Assembly (NCBI RefSeq): GCF_958295425.1
Contig: NC_081146.1
Coordinates: 22,902,395 to 22,966,394 of the forward strand
Reading direction: 5' to 3'
DNA length: 64,000 bases
From: Solea solea
Lineage: Eukaryota; Chordata; Actinopteri; Pleuronectiformes; Soleidae
Shown here: piece by piece, positions 38,736-51,538 of the stretch
Layout of the letters: every line of letters starts with the position of its first letter
Position numbering within the stretch: the first letter of the stretch is position 1
Program-made: the position numbers and the translations under genes
The notes under the pieces: model-generated
Database searches by the model: none
What the model saw: the letters and a program-made list of their open reading frames with translations, nothing else
What the model was told of the DNA's origin: nothing

Positions 38736-41700
38736 CAAACAACAATTTCTGTCCCTTGATTTCATAATCACACATGTACAGTACAGAGCAACAACTCTGT
38801 TGCTCTTTCTCTCATGACCCCCAAAGTCTCTAAAAACCAGGGTTGTAATGTAACAAAGTACAAATACGTCGCTACTGTAATTAAGTACAAAATTCACGCA
38901 TCTGTACTTGACTTTGTTATTTATATTTCTAGCAACTTGTACGTTCACTGCACTACATTTACCCTACTCGTTACTACCAAATAAAATCAGAGGAAGAAGA
39001 ATTGATAACAGTCTGTATACTGTACTACACTTTTGCCATTCACTTATTCAAACGGTGTCTTTGCTCAAGGACACATACAGACGATCAGAGCCAGGAACTG
39101 AACCCACATCCTTCCAGTTGAAAGACAACTCGCCCTATCATTACTCCTCACTGTTTTCATACTTTCACTTCTAAAACTTAAGTACATTTTATATCAGAAA
39201 GTTACTTTCGATATTGAAAATGTCTTTAAGACCTGGTATTAACATACTTGTACTTTTACTCAAGTATCCTTTATAGGAACTTTATACAAGACTGCTCAAA
39301 ACACATCTGACCATTTAAATCATTAAATCATCTTCTCTCACAGTCTTTCAATCCAAGTTGGGTTTTAAAGGTTCAATGTCACCTGTCCTTGTACAACATT
39401 TATATTCTCAAACGTCCTAATTTCCTCCATTATGCAGTATACTCATTTATTTTGTGTCTTAAGTGTGTTCAGCTCTTTTGTTTCCCCACACAGTTTAACA
39501 AAGTCTGTCAAACTTTACAACAGGCACCATCTGATTTGAGGATCATTTTGTTCGTTATTACGTTCTTGAAACTGGTGAGAAAGACTTACCACTCCACTAT
39601 GAATGGGTATTTCTCCTCCATGGTAAGGTGCGGGTCGATCTCAATGGGATAGTATTTATTCTTCAACTGCAGCAGCTTCTGCCTGCACTCTTCTGTTACC
39701 AGCTTGCAGTTATCGATGATATCTGCAAAGACAAATAGAATGGGGACACTGTAACGTACATTTTGAGCAGGCATCACTGAAACATGGCGTGACAGAGACT
39801 TGTACGTACTGTGACACGTTGGACAGCGTTTGCCATTGACGGCGAACTTGCTTAACGTCATGTCAAAGTCGGTGATGATCTGGAACAGAGTCGAGGACAA
39901 TTTGATGAGGACCGTGCATCGACATTACGTCCATCTCTGGAGACAAACTAAAATCTGCCGGTGCTTCAGTACCACCAGGAGGTGCCATATTCCCAAATCC
40001 CAAAAAGTACAGATACAGTACAGATCAGGGCAGCACAGTCAGCACTTTTTGTCCTACCTGTAGTTTGGAAGCTCCTCCTTTGATGAGGCCGCAGATGATC
40101 TGCTCCACCCTCTCTGGGTCCCTCATGTGGACCGTCTTCTTCTCAAACTGAGGCATCTAGAGGCAGAGAGAAGAAGGAGAGACAGAGTGAGTCACTTGTG
40201 GTGTTGAATGCCGCTTGTCATTCGTAATCATGCATTTGCCGCCTTCTTCTAGATCTGAGCGCCCGTTACTTCTTTTCTTAGCGAGAAAGCCACTTGTCTG
40301 CCCTGACTTCGACAGCGTTGAGGTGAAGCAGCGCCACCAGAGCCGTCTCTTTGTTGTCTCGCAGGACGCGGGGCATTAACGGCGCCAGTGTCACTTTGCA
40401 GAGTGGTGGTCTGTCTGGTTTGGTATGGATGAGCTACTTGTCTGCTACGACTTAGACGGCGTTGAGCAGAACTGTCAGGTTTTCCGCCTTGTTTGGCTGA
40501 ACAAGTGTCGCCCTCCACACCAGAGGTCTTGGTTGCCGACATGATCTTCCTTAGACGACTCACTTTTATGGCAAAAGGTTTTTTTCAGATTACGGTGGCA
40601 GGATGTGTTTAACGCCGGCGTCCTGAATGTGACAGGTCATATCAAAGGCTGAATAAAAGCCGAGCGCTAGATCAAAGCGTGTTACACGCAACAGCAACCC
40701 AGCTATTATTATTATTAGCAATTATGACACGCTTTCTTGGACTTCAAACTGTGGGGGGCAGCACTGCACCTCAAGGTGGACAGTTTGAATGAAGAAGATT
40801 AGAATCCAGAAGGATTAAAGAATGGGGAAAGAGTAAGAATGAGAATGAAGGGCAACTTCAATCTGTGTTTAAGAACTTCAAATTGTGACGGGCAACATTG
40901 CACCTCATAAGATTGGTTTGGTACAGTACCAATTTTTTCTTTTTGCGTTTCCATAAGGAATAGTACCAAAATAAGAAGCCACGCTTTCTTCTAATTCTTA
41001 TCTAATTATTACTTTATGTTGATACCATAACCTATTCACGTCTCATCGAATAATTGGGGCGTCTCTGAAGACGACAGAAATGCTGCAAACAGTCCCGTCC
41101 TCCACTGCTGTGAGGTTTGAGCCACACCTGCACAATCGACTGCAGCAAAACCCGTTCTCACAAAACCAGTGGACGCCTGCAGACTTCGAGCGCTGCAGGG
41201 AACCAGCGTGTGGTTATTTAACCTGTTATGTAACGAGGTATGGTTACGACATGGTTACTTCACCACAAAGTTTGTTATTTGTTTTTTTGGGGTGAAAATC
41301 AGGGTGAAATTCAATTATGAGGATAGTAGTGAACGTTTTCACATGATTGACACATTGCACAATCCAAATTGGGGCTGAAACTATTTATGCAATCGATTAA
41401 TCGGTTGTGTGTTGTTGTTTTTTTTAAAGTTTGCAGATTTCCCAGCTTCTTAAATGTGAATATTTATAGTTTCTTTGCTTCGTATAACAAAGAAATCATT
41501 AAAAAGTGAATCATTTTGGTTTGTGGACGAAACAAGACATACATTTCCACGTTTGAGAAACACTGATTAACATTTTTATGGACTGTAAAATAATCGACAG
41601 ATTATAAAATAATTGTTTGTTGCAGCCCTAATTGCAATTATTATCCAATTATTCCACTTTTGTCTTACCAAAGAGCCATTTCAAGACATTAAATTATAAA

Positions 41701-44700
41701 TACCTAGCGATAGATGATCTCTAACTTCTTGTGACAGATGGAGAATTATATAAGCAGACAGTGATGCAACAGGATTGGCTATTGAAGGTATTTCGAGAGG
41801 CAACAACACGTGTGTAGATGTTTAATGTGTTTACATGAAACAGCTGAGCAGCTTTGGCGCACAAACACACAACCTCCCCCCCCCCCCCACCCCAGTCTTA
41901 TATAATAAGCCACTCTGGCTTAAACCGTCATAAATCTCCGTGCAGAAACACAACACTCGGAACACAAACTAAAAATAAACAATTACACACCCTTGAATAG
42001 CCTCCATCCCTCCCTCCCTCTCACACACACAGTTATCTCAACATGTGCACACGCAAAACAACTTCCTAAATGTCATAACCTCAAGAGTGAGTGAAAAACA
42101 GAGCAGTTCTCGGAGCGCTGACACCACGTTTGACTTTTGAATGCGTCGCCGATCTAAATCGAAAGACCCTGCAAAAATGTTTCCTCCTCAAATAATAAAA
42201 TGTTTTGTGGGTTTGACAAAATATTTCAAATCTTTATCTCCGTGAAAATGACAGTTAAAGCTTCAGTGTGTAACTTCTGTCGCCAATACAGAGCTTTCTC
42301 AATCATGCTTCAGAGCACCGGGGTTAATTCATTAACCTAAAGTTATCTTTGAACATTCGTTTCACCTCACTCGTGTTTTAGAGAATTCTTGCTACTGTCT
42401 CCCTTGGCAGTGCTGAAATAATTACTCCATTAATCAATTATTAATCGATTACTAAATTAATCGTCAACTATTTTGATCAACGACTCATCAGTTTGTGGTT
42501 GTTGTTTTTTTTTACATTTTTAAAACAAAGTTCTCTGATTGTTCAGCTTCTTAAATTTTATTAGTTGCTCTACAAAACAAAGAAATCCTTTTGGTTTGTT
42601 GACAATCATTATTTCCGAGTTTTTAAAAACAGTGATCGATATTTTCAGACCTTTTATGGACCAAACAATTACTGAATTAATGGAGAAAAGAATCCACATT
42701 TGAATCGATGATGAAGATAATCATTAGTTGTAGTTTTCTCCATCTGCCAAGCTGTAAAATAAATCACTCTGTGTCTCCACAGACACAAAAAACTAAACAA
42801 TACTACACTGAGAAACACACAGAGAGTCATGTGAGTGCTTTAAGGATCATGTGAGCTCATATGACACTGGTTTGAATGTAAGCAGACACTCATTTACATT
42901 TAAATGTGACACCCTCCAACAGGTTAAGTCGAACCAATCAATGCAAAAAAAAGATTTGTCCAAAAATAAATCACAATATGATGCTTTTGACCGTACTGAG
43001 CAGCTCAAGCTGCCACAGAGACGCTCAGCATTTACTGGAAAGTTGCAGTTGAGGAATACATAAAAAAAAAAAAGGTGTGTCCCCCGACGGCAGTGAAATT
43101 CAAACCTTCTGTTTACGTGAACTCACACTGGAGACGCTCTTAAAATCGACACTGTGACTGCAATGTACTTTTTATCATTACAGTTTGAAAGACACGGTAA
43201 AAAAAGTGCAAATATCAAAGAATACTTCAGTTTCTGATATATTGCAATTATTTAAGTATTTTGATTCAATAAATGTTGATTTAATAGCATCAATATGATA
43301 CGATACAACCACTTCATTGTTATCTTCAGGAGTTAGTTGGAGGCAACTACTCAAGCAAGGCCATTTGCTTAGAGATTTTCTTTTCCTCCTTAAACTAAAA
43401 ATTTAAAATGATACGTCCAAAATCAGAGAACACTGCATGTCGGACAGGAGAGGTACATAACATGTACAACAGACTTTCCTTTTAACTCACCTGCTTCATT
43501 TAGCTTCCCCTGCTAACAATACAATAAATACAATCAGGCCATGTAGATAATACCAAAGTGTTTTTTTAGCTTTGTCTACTGAGTTCACCGAGTTGGACCA
43601 GAATTTAAATTATCTTTCAAAAACAAATAAATAAACAAAGTCACAACAAACGAGAGCCTTTAAAATGAACCCGCTTCAAACTAAAGTGGAAAATGTCTTC
43701 AAAAATGTTTTCAAAAACCCCGGATATGGAGGTAAACATCATCATTCTGGGGAGAAATGTATTTCTAAAATCAGTCCTTTTTTTTTTTTAAACCCCCCCC
43801 TTACACACACACACACACACACATACTTACCACGGGTCTGTTGTCTCAGCTAACACAAGAGTGAGGAAAAGATTGTGTGGCTGCAGAAGGCTTATATATC
43901 TACAGCAACAGTCAGGGAGGGAGGGAGGAAGGGAGGGAGCGAGCAGCAGCCCGCAGATTAGACAACATAACCCCTCCCCCCATGTTCACGCACACACGTT
44001 GACAATTTCAGCTGACCCATGTCAACACACACACACACAGTTCAGCATAAATAGAAATGGAATGAACAACTGAATCTGCCCTCGTTCCAGTAACGTGACC
44101 CCTGACCCCATGGAAAAAAAGGAGCCCGTAAAATCAATTAGATGGGAGCAGGATTCTGCCGAGTACACACATTTTAACACACAAAACCCCTCCCCACAAA
44201 CACACACACACATAAGTGCAGTAAAAAGCTCCACACTGAATGAAAGGTCACGTGGTTCAAGGTTCAGCAGCGCCAGGCTGACGCACACAACTGTACACAC
44301 ATGTTCAGACACACTGCAGTCTGAAGTCTGAACACGTCCATCACCTGTCGAGTATTCAGGTTGATCAGGTTCCTGTCGCAACACATTATTATATTGACTG
44401 AATGTGCTGAAACAGGAGTATGCAAAATATTATGTTAATTTCATACGGGAGAGAGTAAACGACGCAGCTTTATTAGAGAGTAATTATGATATACAAGTAG
44501 CTTCAGCTAAAAGAGGTTTGGAAAAGTCATGCAAAAGTTTGTGACACTTTTTCCCGCAATGTTTTGCCAGAAGATGGAGGTCAAACTTTTGGTGCCACTG
44601 TTGTAGAACACAAACAGGTGAATGACATCGCAAAAAGAAGAAAAAGAAAAAAAAAAGCACAATATTTTAGAGAAGGTGCGACCAAATAAGTAAGGAGTTA

Positions 44701-47700
44701 ATAACTTTGGATAGAAAAACTTAAGGCTAAACAGTTAGGGGAAATACTAAAAATTAGGATTTTTCTCCCAGATGTTGTGATTAGATTTGTGAAACGTGGC
44801 GGTGGCGCATTACATTTTCTAAATATTACTACATTCTAAGGCAGAGGTCTCAAACTCGCGGCCCACCAATTGATTTGACGTGGCCTTTCAAACAACATCA
44901 ACTTATAATGTGTTATTCATGTACTTGTTTTAAATTAATGGACTAATTTTGCATCATAAATACATTTTGTAATGTGAACTACATATTGTTACAAATACTG
45001 TTATTTTATATGTTTAAGCTCATATCACCGACCCAAATGAATACTTGCTTTTTGACTGGCCCCCTCCTGACAAGACTAGATGCTCAGTGGCTCCCAGGTC
45101 ATTTGAGTTTGAGAAGATGATGTGTTTTTTTAATTTTTTTTTATTGCCAGTGAAAACAAATAACAATAAAACTGCTTAATGCACCATTTCAAATTGTGAT
45201 ATTGATTTGAAAATGATGAATTGTTCAGCCCCTGAAGAAACAGCACGGCTCTCCTTTTACAAGAGAAAAGAAATGTAGATATGACGTAAACACATTCCTG
45301 TAAGAGGTAGTCGGGCTGTCATGGTAAAGGAATTCTTGCTGCAGTCAATTAAAAAGGCTTAATCCCGCCCCCCCACACCCACACTATGTGATGGCCCTGA
45401 TTAAAGAACCCTGATCAATTCTATATGGAACAAAAACATCTATTTGGATTTGAACCATCAGTGCAACACTGATACCAGGCTCAATTTCTGCTGAAGTGTG
45501 TTTTCCCGTACTGATGATGATGTACGAGAGACGTGACTGGAACATGAGTCCACTTCATCCTCATGAGTCCCTGCTCGGCTGACCCCCCGACTGTCTCGCA
45601 TACCACGACTCCCAAAAACTAGGTCAACCCACCTCAACGCCCTAACAGTGCACGTCCCTGCTCTAATCTACACCAGACTCCGGTGAATATGTGACTCCAC
45701 CAGGGATTCTCCCAGTATTTGGGACTAAGAGTCAACCAATTACCAGCCAGGCAGATTATTGGGGGCCAATATTAGGCATTTTACTAATCATCAGTTATCA
45801 GTTAACGGCCTACTGTAATTTTCAATTTTCTTAAAGCCAAAATGTGTGTCAAATTATCATTTTAGATTAAACATTGTCCTGACCGATGCACATCACGTTC
45901 TACAGACTGAAAAAAACATATTTGTTTCTCAAAGATCTGCACAAATATCACTTTAAATATAGATATTGGATATTTATTGAAAATCGTTCAGCCCTAACAT
46001 TTTCCAGAGGAGTCTCAATCATTGGTTTTAGGGTCTTCTTCATTTGAATATGATGTCAGTTTTTCATGTTCCCATTTTGAGGAAACTAGACAATAATTGG
46101 CACATTCAGTATGGGTGGACCCCACGTGACTGACAGTTGGTATTGTCCAATAACTTCCTGCCTGCAGGAGACAGGTGATCTGTGTTTCCCGTTTCCAAAA
46201 CTGACATGACATGACTGAAATCCAGTCCAATCACAAATCTCGTGACTTCACAACAGTAGTTTCATTCTCCGTTCTTTATATGGAGTCTATGGGTTCTACG
46301 CTGCCACACCAACTTTAACCTCAGCATGTGGGTGAGGAGAGAAGTCTATGCCAACACCACACACATACACAACACATGACAGCAAACATTGCCACATTAT
46401 GAGCAATTAGTGTTTATTTGTGTGGTTTAATTATTGCCCTCGTAGAGCTGCTGTTGCTAAGATAATAATGGTGTAGATGTTCCACCACTTAACAAATAAA
46501 AAGAGGTTTTAATATTGATTGTTCCAGTTGAAATAAGAACGTTATCAGTATCACGGACGTATCTGACAGCTGTCAAACTCCCCCCCCCCAACTGATCTAC
46601 TCATTCCTGACCAAAGAACATTGATATGATCAGCCTGTGAGACCCAGCCTTGGCCTGACGGGGTCAAAGGTCATCTAGGGCAAAGTGCAAAAGAAAATGG
46701 CTTTCCTACAACCTCATATTATGACACTGTGATAGGTATTATTTTGAATAACAATCGTATCCTAACCAGAATTTTCAACAGTTGCAGTTGCATGATTAAC
46801 CTTTAACAAAAACGGCAATGGACGCGTTTGAGGTGTGCACCGCGTCATTTGACCTCTGCTGCCCCCCACTGGCTTGATTCCACACTGCATCTATGGTGAT
46901 ATTTACGTCTCAAGACTACCATGATTCAGATATACAGTAGTTCCCCTTTGTTCTAAAAGTGTGTGCGACTAAGAAAAGTGATCTTTAAACTTTAATTTGT
47001 TGTACTTTCTATGGTCTTGGAAGATTTTTTGTTAAAATAAATTATAATGATGACAGGGGTTTTTTTGAGTTTTGCCTGTATTTTGAAAAGTATCAAAATT
47101 CATATTGGTATCGAAACAAACATTTTGGTATCGGGACAATACTAATTCAGACACTTCGAAACCAACACACAAGAATTAGGTAAAGTGATTTCATTGTGTT
47201 GTACAGCCAGCAGATTTTTACAAATATCACAATAATATTGTGTCTAATGTCTAACTAAGTCAAAGTGAGATCCACATCTGATGATGCATTTACTGTCTAC
47301 TGTATAATAGCAGCTCCTCTGCAAAATAATGGGACTTCAGACGAGCAAATTCTAATTAAAACTCTAAAACCACCGAGGCTCTGAAATCGCTGACTGCTGT
47401 TACTCTGTACACTAATCCATTTGACACAGCCATCTTTAAAGTAAGCATTGTAATGTAAATGGTCTAAGTCCATGAAGGCATCCAATCCACACATCACTGC
47501 GATGTTTCAACAGGCCTGAAACGGAGGGTGACATAGTGCCTGTTTCCTTCATTCATTTCTTATGCTTGAACTAAAACTATGAACCACTTTAGTTGTCATA
47601 GCGACAGCCATCTGTTGCTACTGATAAAGCAGCATGCTCACTGGAGGTAACGTTCAATATCTGCCCTAACTCTGTTATAAGATTACTCTTCTGCAGAAAC

Positions 47701-50700
47701 GTTGCCCTTTTAGTTGATTTTCTGCCCAATTCCTTTTTCCATACACTCACTGACCACTTTATTAGGTACGCAGCAAGACAACTAATAAAGAGGCAGGAAA
47801 AGCACCATCTGGTCATACCATGGCTGCAGTTATTTGAGTGAATCAGCATCATTGTCTGACTGCTAAAATTCCAGTAAGGCCACAGATGTGCAACTAATTA
47901 TGAATATTCTCTTGGCCTGACATGTACAAAAACATATCATAATAACAATTGCTGTATACTTTTGTGTAGATAGCCTAAGAACTGCACGTCAATCCTCAAT
48001 AATTATAAATTATTCTTACAGAACATCAACTCATGTTGACTAAATGACTGTAAGTTGCTGTAGCACATAAATATACACTGAAGAGAGCACAAACATTCAG
48101 ACATTGTGTAAAAAGAAACCCCAGACTTGCAGGTCAGGTTAAGTTCTGTGCTGCCCTCCGCAGGTCAAAAGAGTGAAATACACTCAAGTCATGCTGGACC
48201 TGGTCTTTGAAAATCGAGTCTCTAGTCGCAGATCACAATCTTGAAACTTCACTATTTATAAGATTACAACTAGATTATCTTTTGCGAGTATTTCTATATT
48301 TATATTCTACTCTATCAAACACATTTGATACTATAAAAACTCAGATTACCACTTTGAGGAGCTCAGCTCAACTCTAAATAGGGAACACAGTCTGCAACTC
48401 TGAAAAATCATTTGGTGTAAGGCTGGAAAATGGCTGAAAACAAAAAGATGGGGCCATACATGACTCAGCTGACATGTTAAAATGTCCTGTGAACAACTTC
48501 TTCACGGTTAAGTGAAATTACATCAAGTGCAACATCACGAAAGGTTTGTACTACAGAGAGAAACTTACAGCAAGTCGCAGGAAGCTCATAAAAATGAATG
48601 TCCGTGTCTTCATGATGTAATAAAACCTGACCCAGAAGACAGAAAATGAAAGCCTGCGCTGAGTTGCTGACATATGGTTTTTGATGTTTGTGCTTCCACC
48701 ATCAAAGGCAGATGGTCACAGGTTTCCATGTCACGATTCCACAAACTTCGGCAATCGAGCAGTATCAACAGTGGGAGCCGCTACTTTCAGCCCAAAGATC
48801 AAAGACAACAAATAAAGATAAAAAACTCAAGGACGACTCGGTCACTGTGACCTCAACAACCCAATCCATTATCTTGAGAACACCTCAAAAGAATCCTTTC
48901 AAATTTGGCACAAATGTTCACTGAGACACGCTGATTAACTTTTAATTGGATTTCAATGACCATCATCAGACCAAGGTCACTGCGGACTCAAAACCTTCCG
49001 GTGCATTAACCAGGTTTACACATTTTGTCTTTTCCCCATATCCTATCCAGTGATTTTGAGTATCTGACCGATTCATCTACAGTATATTGCTTACCTGAGA
49101 CAAATAATTCTAGTTCTTCGTAGACTTGTGTGCCACAAAAACACCCACTTTGGTGAAGAATAAATTGCCAGCGTGACCTGGAAATTACCAGCTCAAATAA
49201 ATCACATCTAATTTGTCTGGACTATGACTCCCTTCGATATTACACCTCTGGTAATGAAGCTAAATCACATGAGTAAGGAGAGGAAAAAAGACGGGCATCT
49301 TTATGTCCATCTGAGGCAAACAAATTCAAGTCAGCTGACTGTCAGCTGTGACCGACTTGCTCACATTTAGAGCCAGTGTAAAACACCACCACCACCAACC
49401 AACATCTTCTTTGTTGAACCACAGATAGACTGATATTTTATACGTCTGTTACATAATGTCACCAGGTAATGTTGTTGCCTGGTGCCGTTCCATGTACATG
49501 ACATGTGTTGAATTGCTTGTAAAGCTAGATGGTCAGGTTTGTCCTGGGTCAGGTTTGTGTTTGGACTGAGAACAGTACCCCGATGGCCACGTATCGTGAC
49601 GTCGTAACGACGACATCAAACGCAGCACAACAAACAACGGAGGACGTCCAGCAGCTCTTTTCTTCTGCTTGGTTTGAGGGCTGTTTTATCTCAAGAAGAC
49701 GTCAAGCTTTGTATGAGAATAGACTGCAGGCCTTTGCCTGGAGTTCCATGGTATATTTACACGGACCAAGTGTTTCATTTTTCTGTCGCCCAATCAGATG
49801 ACTGTCGTTGATGGAGCTGGTCTAATTACCAATACCATTTTACTCTGGTACCCCAAAAGGAAGGGAAGGGTAAGTCAGGTGAACGCTGAATGAATCATAA
49901 ACAGGTCAGTTGTGTTTAGTATGTATGGAATGTCAAGTCAGGTCTGTCTCAGTCCTGTTAGACTGGTTAGGAGGCTGGACTGAGTGCATGTGCTGCTGCA
50001 GCTTGTATAATCTCCATGTGTGTCAACAACAGACAGCAGCAGTTTCCAGGACAGTGAAATGAGGTGACGCTGTGAAGAGCATCACCCACATGCTGAGTCA
50101 TGTGATGAAGCTTCCTGCTGAACAGCTGTAAAGCTGCTGTTTTGTCCCTGTTGGGAGAAAGGTTAACAGATGACCTCTAACAAACAGCTGCTGTTTTGGG
50201 GACCATCCACGCCTGCGTACACCAATTGTGCAGGTCTATTACTGTCAATATGCTTGGAGCAAAGAGCACAGCAATGTATTTCCGTTTCTGAGTTTCAAAA
50301 TAAAGGCACACATGTTTTTGTTAGGGGGCTACTTCACTGGGGGTAGTGCACAACAGAAATGTTAGTGTTTCCACTGCGATTTAAATAAAAATTTCTCACA
50401 ACCTGGAAATAAATGCAGCGAAGTGCACTAAAACTATTTTTCATCTGGAGATATATTAGAGCTGCAACTACCGCAACTGATTAATCTGTTGGTTAATTTC
50501 TCAGTAATAAATTGAGTACTTGTTTGGTCTGGGGTTTCCCAAACCTTGAAATGGTGGGTTATTTTGATAAGATTATTTGAGTTATAAAATGGAGAAACAT
50601 TTCACAAATCTGAGGTGAAACATTCAAATTTTGTATTTGTATTTATTTATATTTGTACTTTTTTAAGTGTGTCTAAAGAATGCATAAACACTATAATGAT

Positions 50701-51538
50701 ATATACTGAATGTTGGATACACTGACATAGATTTATTGTTTCATCACCTAACCCCAGGATTATTACATTTACTTGCAAACTGAATATTTCGAGTCATATC
50801 TGACATATCAAGAAAAGAGAAAAATGTTATCTTGCTTTAAGTCAATAAATTGTAACATAATAAAAATGATGACCCCTTTTGTTTGGCTGTGATTTATTGT
50901 TTTACAATTTTTACTTATTTTTTATCATTATTTAATTCATGTGCCAATTCTCTGTCGACTTTTACGGTTTTTCATTTCGCTGGGGTTGATTTTAATTAAC
51001 TAATTATCACATTTACACTATTTTACTTCTACAACTCTTTTCTTATCTTAATTCATGATTGTACTTTTTATTGTCAGGTGCTCACAAGATATGGAATTTT
51101 TTTATATCAAGTGTCTTTATATAAAATGATCACTGTCCTGCAAAAGACTATTAATAGCATTTGCAGTATACTGTCATTTGGACTGAATGGTTGAGTGCTC
51201 CAGGTCAAAGTCATATACGCTATTTATACGTTATTTTTAATGGAAAATAAATACTTGTCCTCACTGAGAATGAAGTCAAAACATGTCCCACCCAACAGTG
51301 CGAGCGACTGTTTGATTTTATTTTGAAGGTCGAATTCCTACACTTCCTATATCTCGTATCTGTCCCTGACGACGCTGAAATGTCAGTTAATTTCACTCAC
51401 CATTTCAATGATACGGGTTTTCTTGCCAGCTCGCTTCTTCTTGGCGACGATGTACTGCGCCAGAACCACTCCACCGAACAAAGCGCAGACGCTGGCGCTA
51501 GCCGCGGCCCCAACCTTAACCACGGCAACCCGGTCCAT
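37315..51538 (-). CDS. nt5c3a: nt5c3a, cytosolic 5'-nucleotidase III (pyrimidine 5'-nucleotidase), complete
   Basis: Hydrolyses pyrimidine nucleoside monophosphates (CMP, UMP) to nucleosides; a HAD-superfamily enzyme. Eight exons (51401-51538, 40058-40156, 39810-39879, 39590-39722, 38604-38693, 38345-38507, 37608-37808, 37315-37416) join with agreeing phases to 331 residues, close to human NT5C3A (336). Catalytic motif I is ITDFDMTLS with nucleophile D83 and D85; motif II is [10 protein letters not shown] (S198); motif III is [12 protein letters not shown] (D272, D276). The first exon codes a hydrophobic stretch (about residues 9-32) as in the long human isoform. Intron 1 is 11.2 kb; the other introns are mostly below 1 kb. 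No breaks or missing key residues. Regulation: upstream of 51538 is a C-rich, CG-containing promoter-like stretch. The a versus b paralogue name rests on resemblance and is less certain than the family. Confidence 0.95.
37608..37808 (-). CDS. nt5c3a: nt5c3a exon 7 (motif III)
   Basis: Codes [20 protein letters not shown], then [16 protein letters not shown] and LKIGFLNDK: the metal-binding acidic motif of the HAD fold. Confidence 0.95.
37912..38340. repeat. Array of units of about 20 bp, 'ACGAGAATAAAGTCGTAAT' type, array 2, filling nt5c3a intron 6
   Basis: Some twenty imperfect units, with a short inverted part near 37975-38010 (TTATTTGCCTAATATTACAA). The array takes up about 430 of the 536 bases of the intron between 37808 and 38345 and stops next to the donor of exon 6. 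Confidence 0.88.
38345..38507 (-). CDS. nt5c3a: nt5c3a exon 6 (motif II)
   Basis: Codes [23 protein letters not shown], then [18 protein letters not shown]. Donor GTGAGT lies right at the edge of an array of repeats that fills the next intron. Confidence 0.95.
38604..38693 (-). CDS. nt5c3a: nt5c3a exon 5
   Basis: Codes [20 protein letters not shown] and [10 protein letters not shown] (CA)n tract at 38695-38734 starts directly beside the acceptor, so the acceptor's upstream region on the transcript is a (UG)n run. Confidence 0.93.
38695..38734. repeat. (CA)n microsatellite next to nt5c3a exon 5
   Basis: About 19 CA units immediately beyond the exon 5 acceptor. Confidence 0.92.
38843..39270. 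repeat. Dispersed 'AAGTACAAATAC... ACTGTAATTAAGTACAA' fish repeat
   Basis: AATGTAACAAAGTACAAATA, CTGTAATTAAGTACAAAATT, CACTGCACTACATTTACCCT and, further on, ACTTGTACTTTTACTCAAGT. This pattern is common in percomorph genomes. It lies in the nt5c3a intron between exons 4 and 5. Confidence 0.5.
39590..39722 (-). CDS. nt5c3a: nt5c3a exon 4
   Basis: Codes [20 protein letters not shown] and [20 protein letters not shown], the cap-domain segment. Acceptor TTTGCAG, donor GTAAGT. Confidence 0.94.
39810..39879 (-). CDS. nt5c3a: nt5c3a exon 3 (catalytic motif I)
   Basis: Codes [23 protein letters not shown]; the DFDMT motif holds the phosphate-accepting aspartate. Donor GTACGT. Confidence 0.94.
40058..40156 (-). 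CDS. nt5c3a: nt5c3a exon 2
   Basis: Begins [20 protein letters not shown] after CTCTAG and ends GGASKLQ before GTAGGA. Its first codon is an ATG, so it can also serve as the start of the short cytosolic isoform. Confidence 0.94.
40270..40542 (-). CDS. Candidate alternative first exon of nt5c3a (uncertain)
   Basis: An open frame of 91 codons starting [20 protein letters not shown], with A at -3 of the ATG, ends at a possible donor (GAA followed by GTAACG). Splicing 113 bases on to exon 2 (MPQFEKK) would be in phase 0. The frame has an internal repeat ([11 protein letters not shown] and [11 protein letters not shown]) whose copies lie exactly 144 bases apart, in the same frame. The region has more CG than its surroundings. 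Against it: the donor is weak and the peptide is basic and low in complexity. It could equally be part of a 5' leader or chance. Confidence 0.3.
41370..41635. repeat. ATTAATCG-type dispersed repeat, full-length-looking copy
   Basis: Begins GGGGCTGAAACTATTTATGC and ATCGATTAATCGG, ends TTGTTTGTTGCAGCCCTAAT; the ends are roughly inverted (GGGGCTGAAAC versus GTTGCAGCCC). It also carries GGTTTGTGGACGAAACAAGA. Confidence 0.6.
44846..45115 (+). repeat. GGTCTCAAACTC-type dispersed repeat
   Basis: Starts GAGGTCTCAAACTCGCGGCC and ends GGTCATTTGAGTTTGAGAAG, so the ends are inverted copies of CTCAAACT. It includes TGACTGGCCCCCTCCTGACA. Confidence 0.55.
47750..47870. mobile_element. Tc1/mariner-like terminal fragment
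   Basis: ACTCACTGACCACTTTATTA followed by GGTACG is the terminal sequence of a Tc1-like element; ACTAATAAAGAGGCAGG follows and CCATGGCTGCAGTTATTTGA ends it. The transposase region is missing. Confidence 0.45.
51401..51538 (-). CDS. nt5c3a: nt5c3a exon 1 (start codon, long isoform)
   Basis: ATG at 51536-51538; [20 protein letters not shown] then [10 protein letters not shown] and a basic stretch, ending IIEM before GTGAGT. Same layout as the human long isoform ([20 protein letters not shown]). Confidence 0.93.

Larger units (their letters stand above)
40543..51400. other. nt5c3a intron 1, 11 kb
   Basis: Contains MITE-related pieces (40905-40975, 49560-49860), ATTAATCG-type repeats (41370-41635, 42410-42740, 50457-50600), a C run at 41876-41888, (CA)n at 43804-43823, a GGGTCTCAAACTC-type repeat (44846-45115), a Tc1 end fragment (47750-47870) and AT-rich sequence. 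No protein-like frame or exon recognised. Confidence 0.6.
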
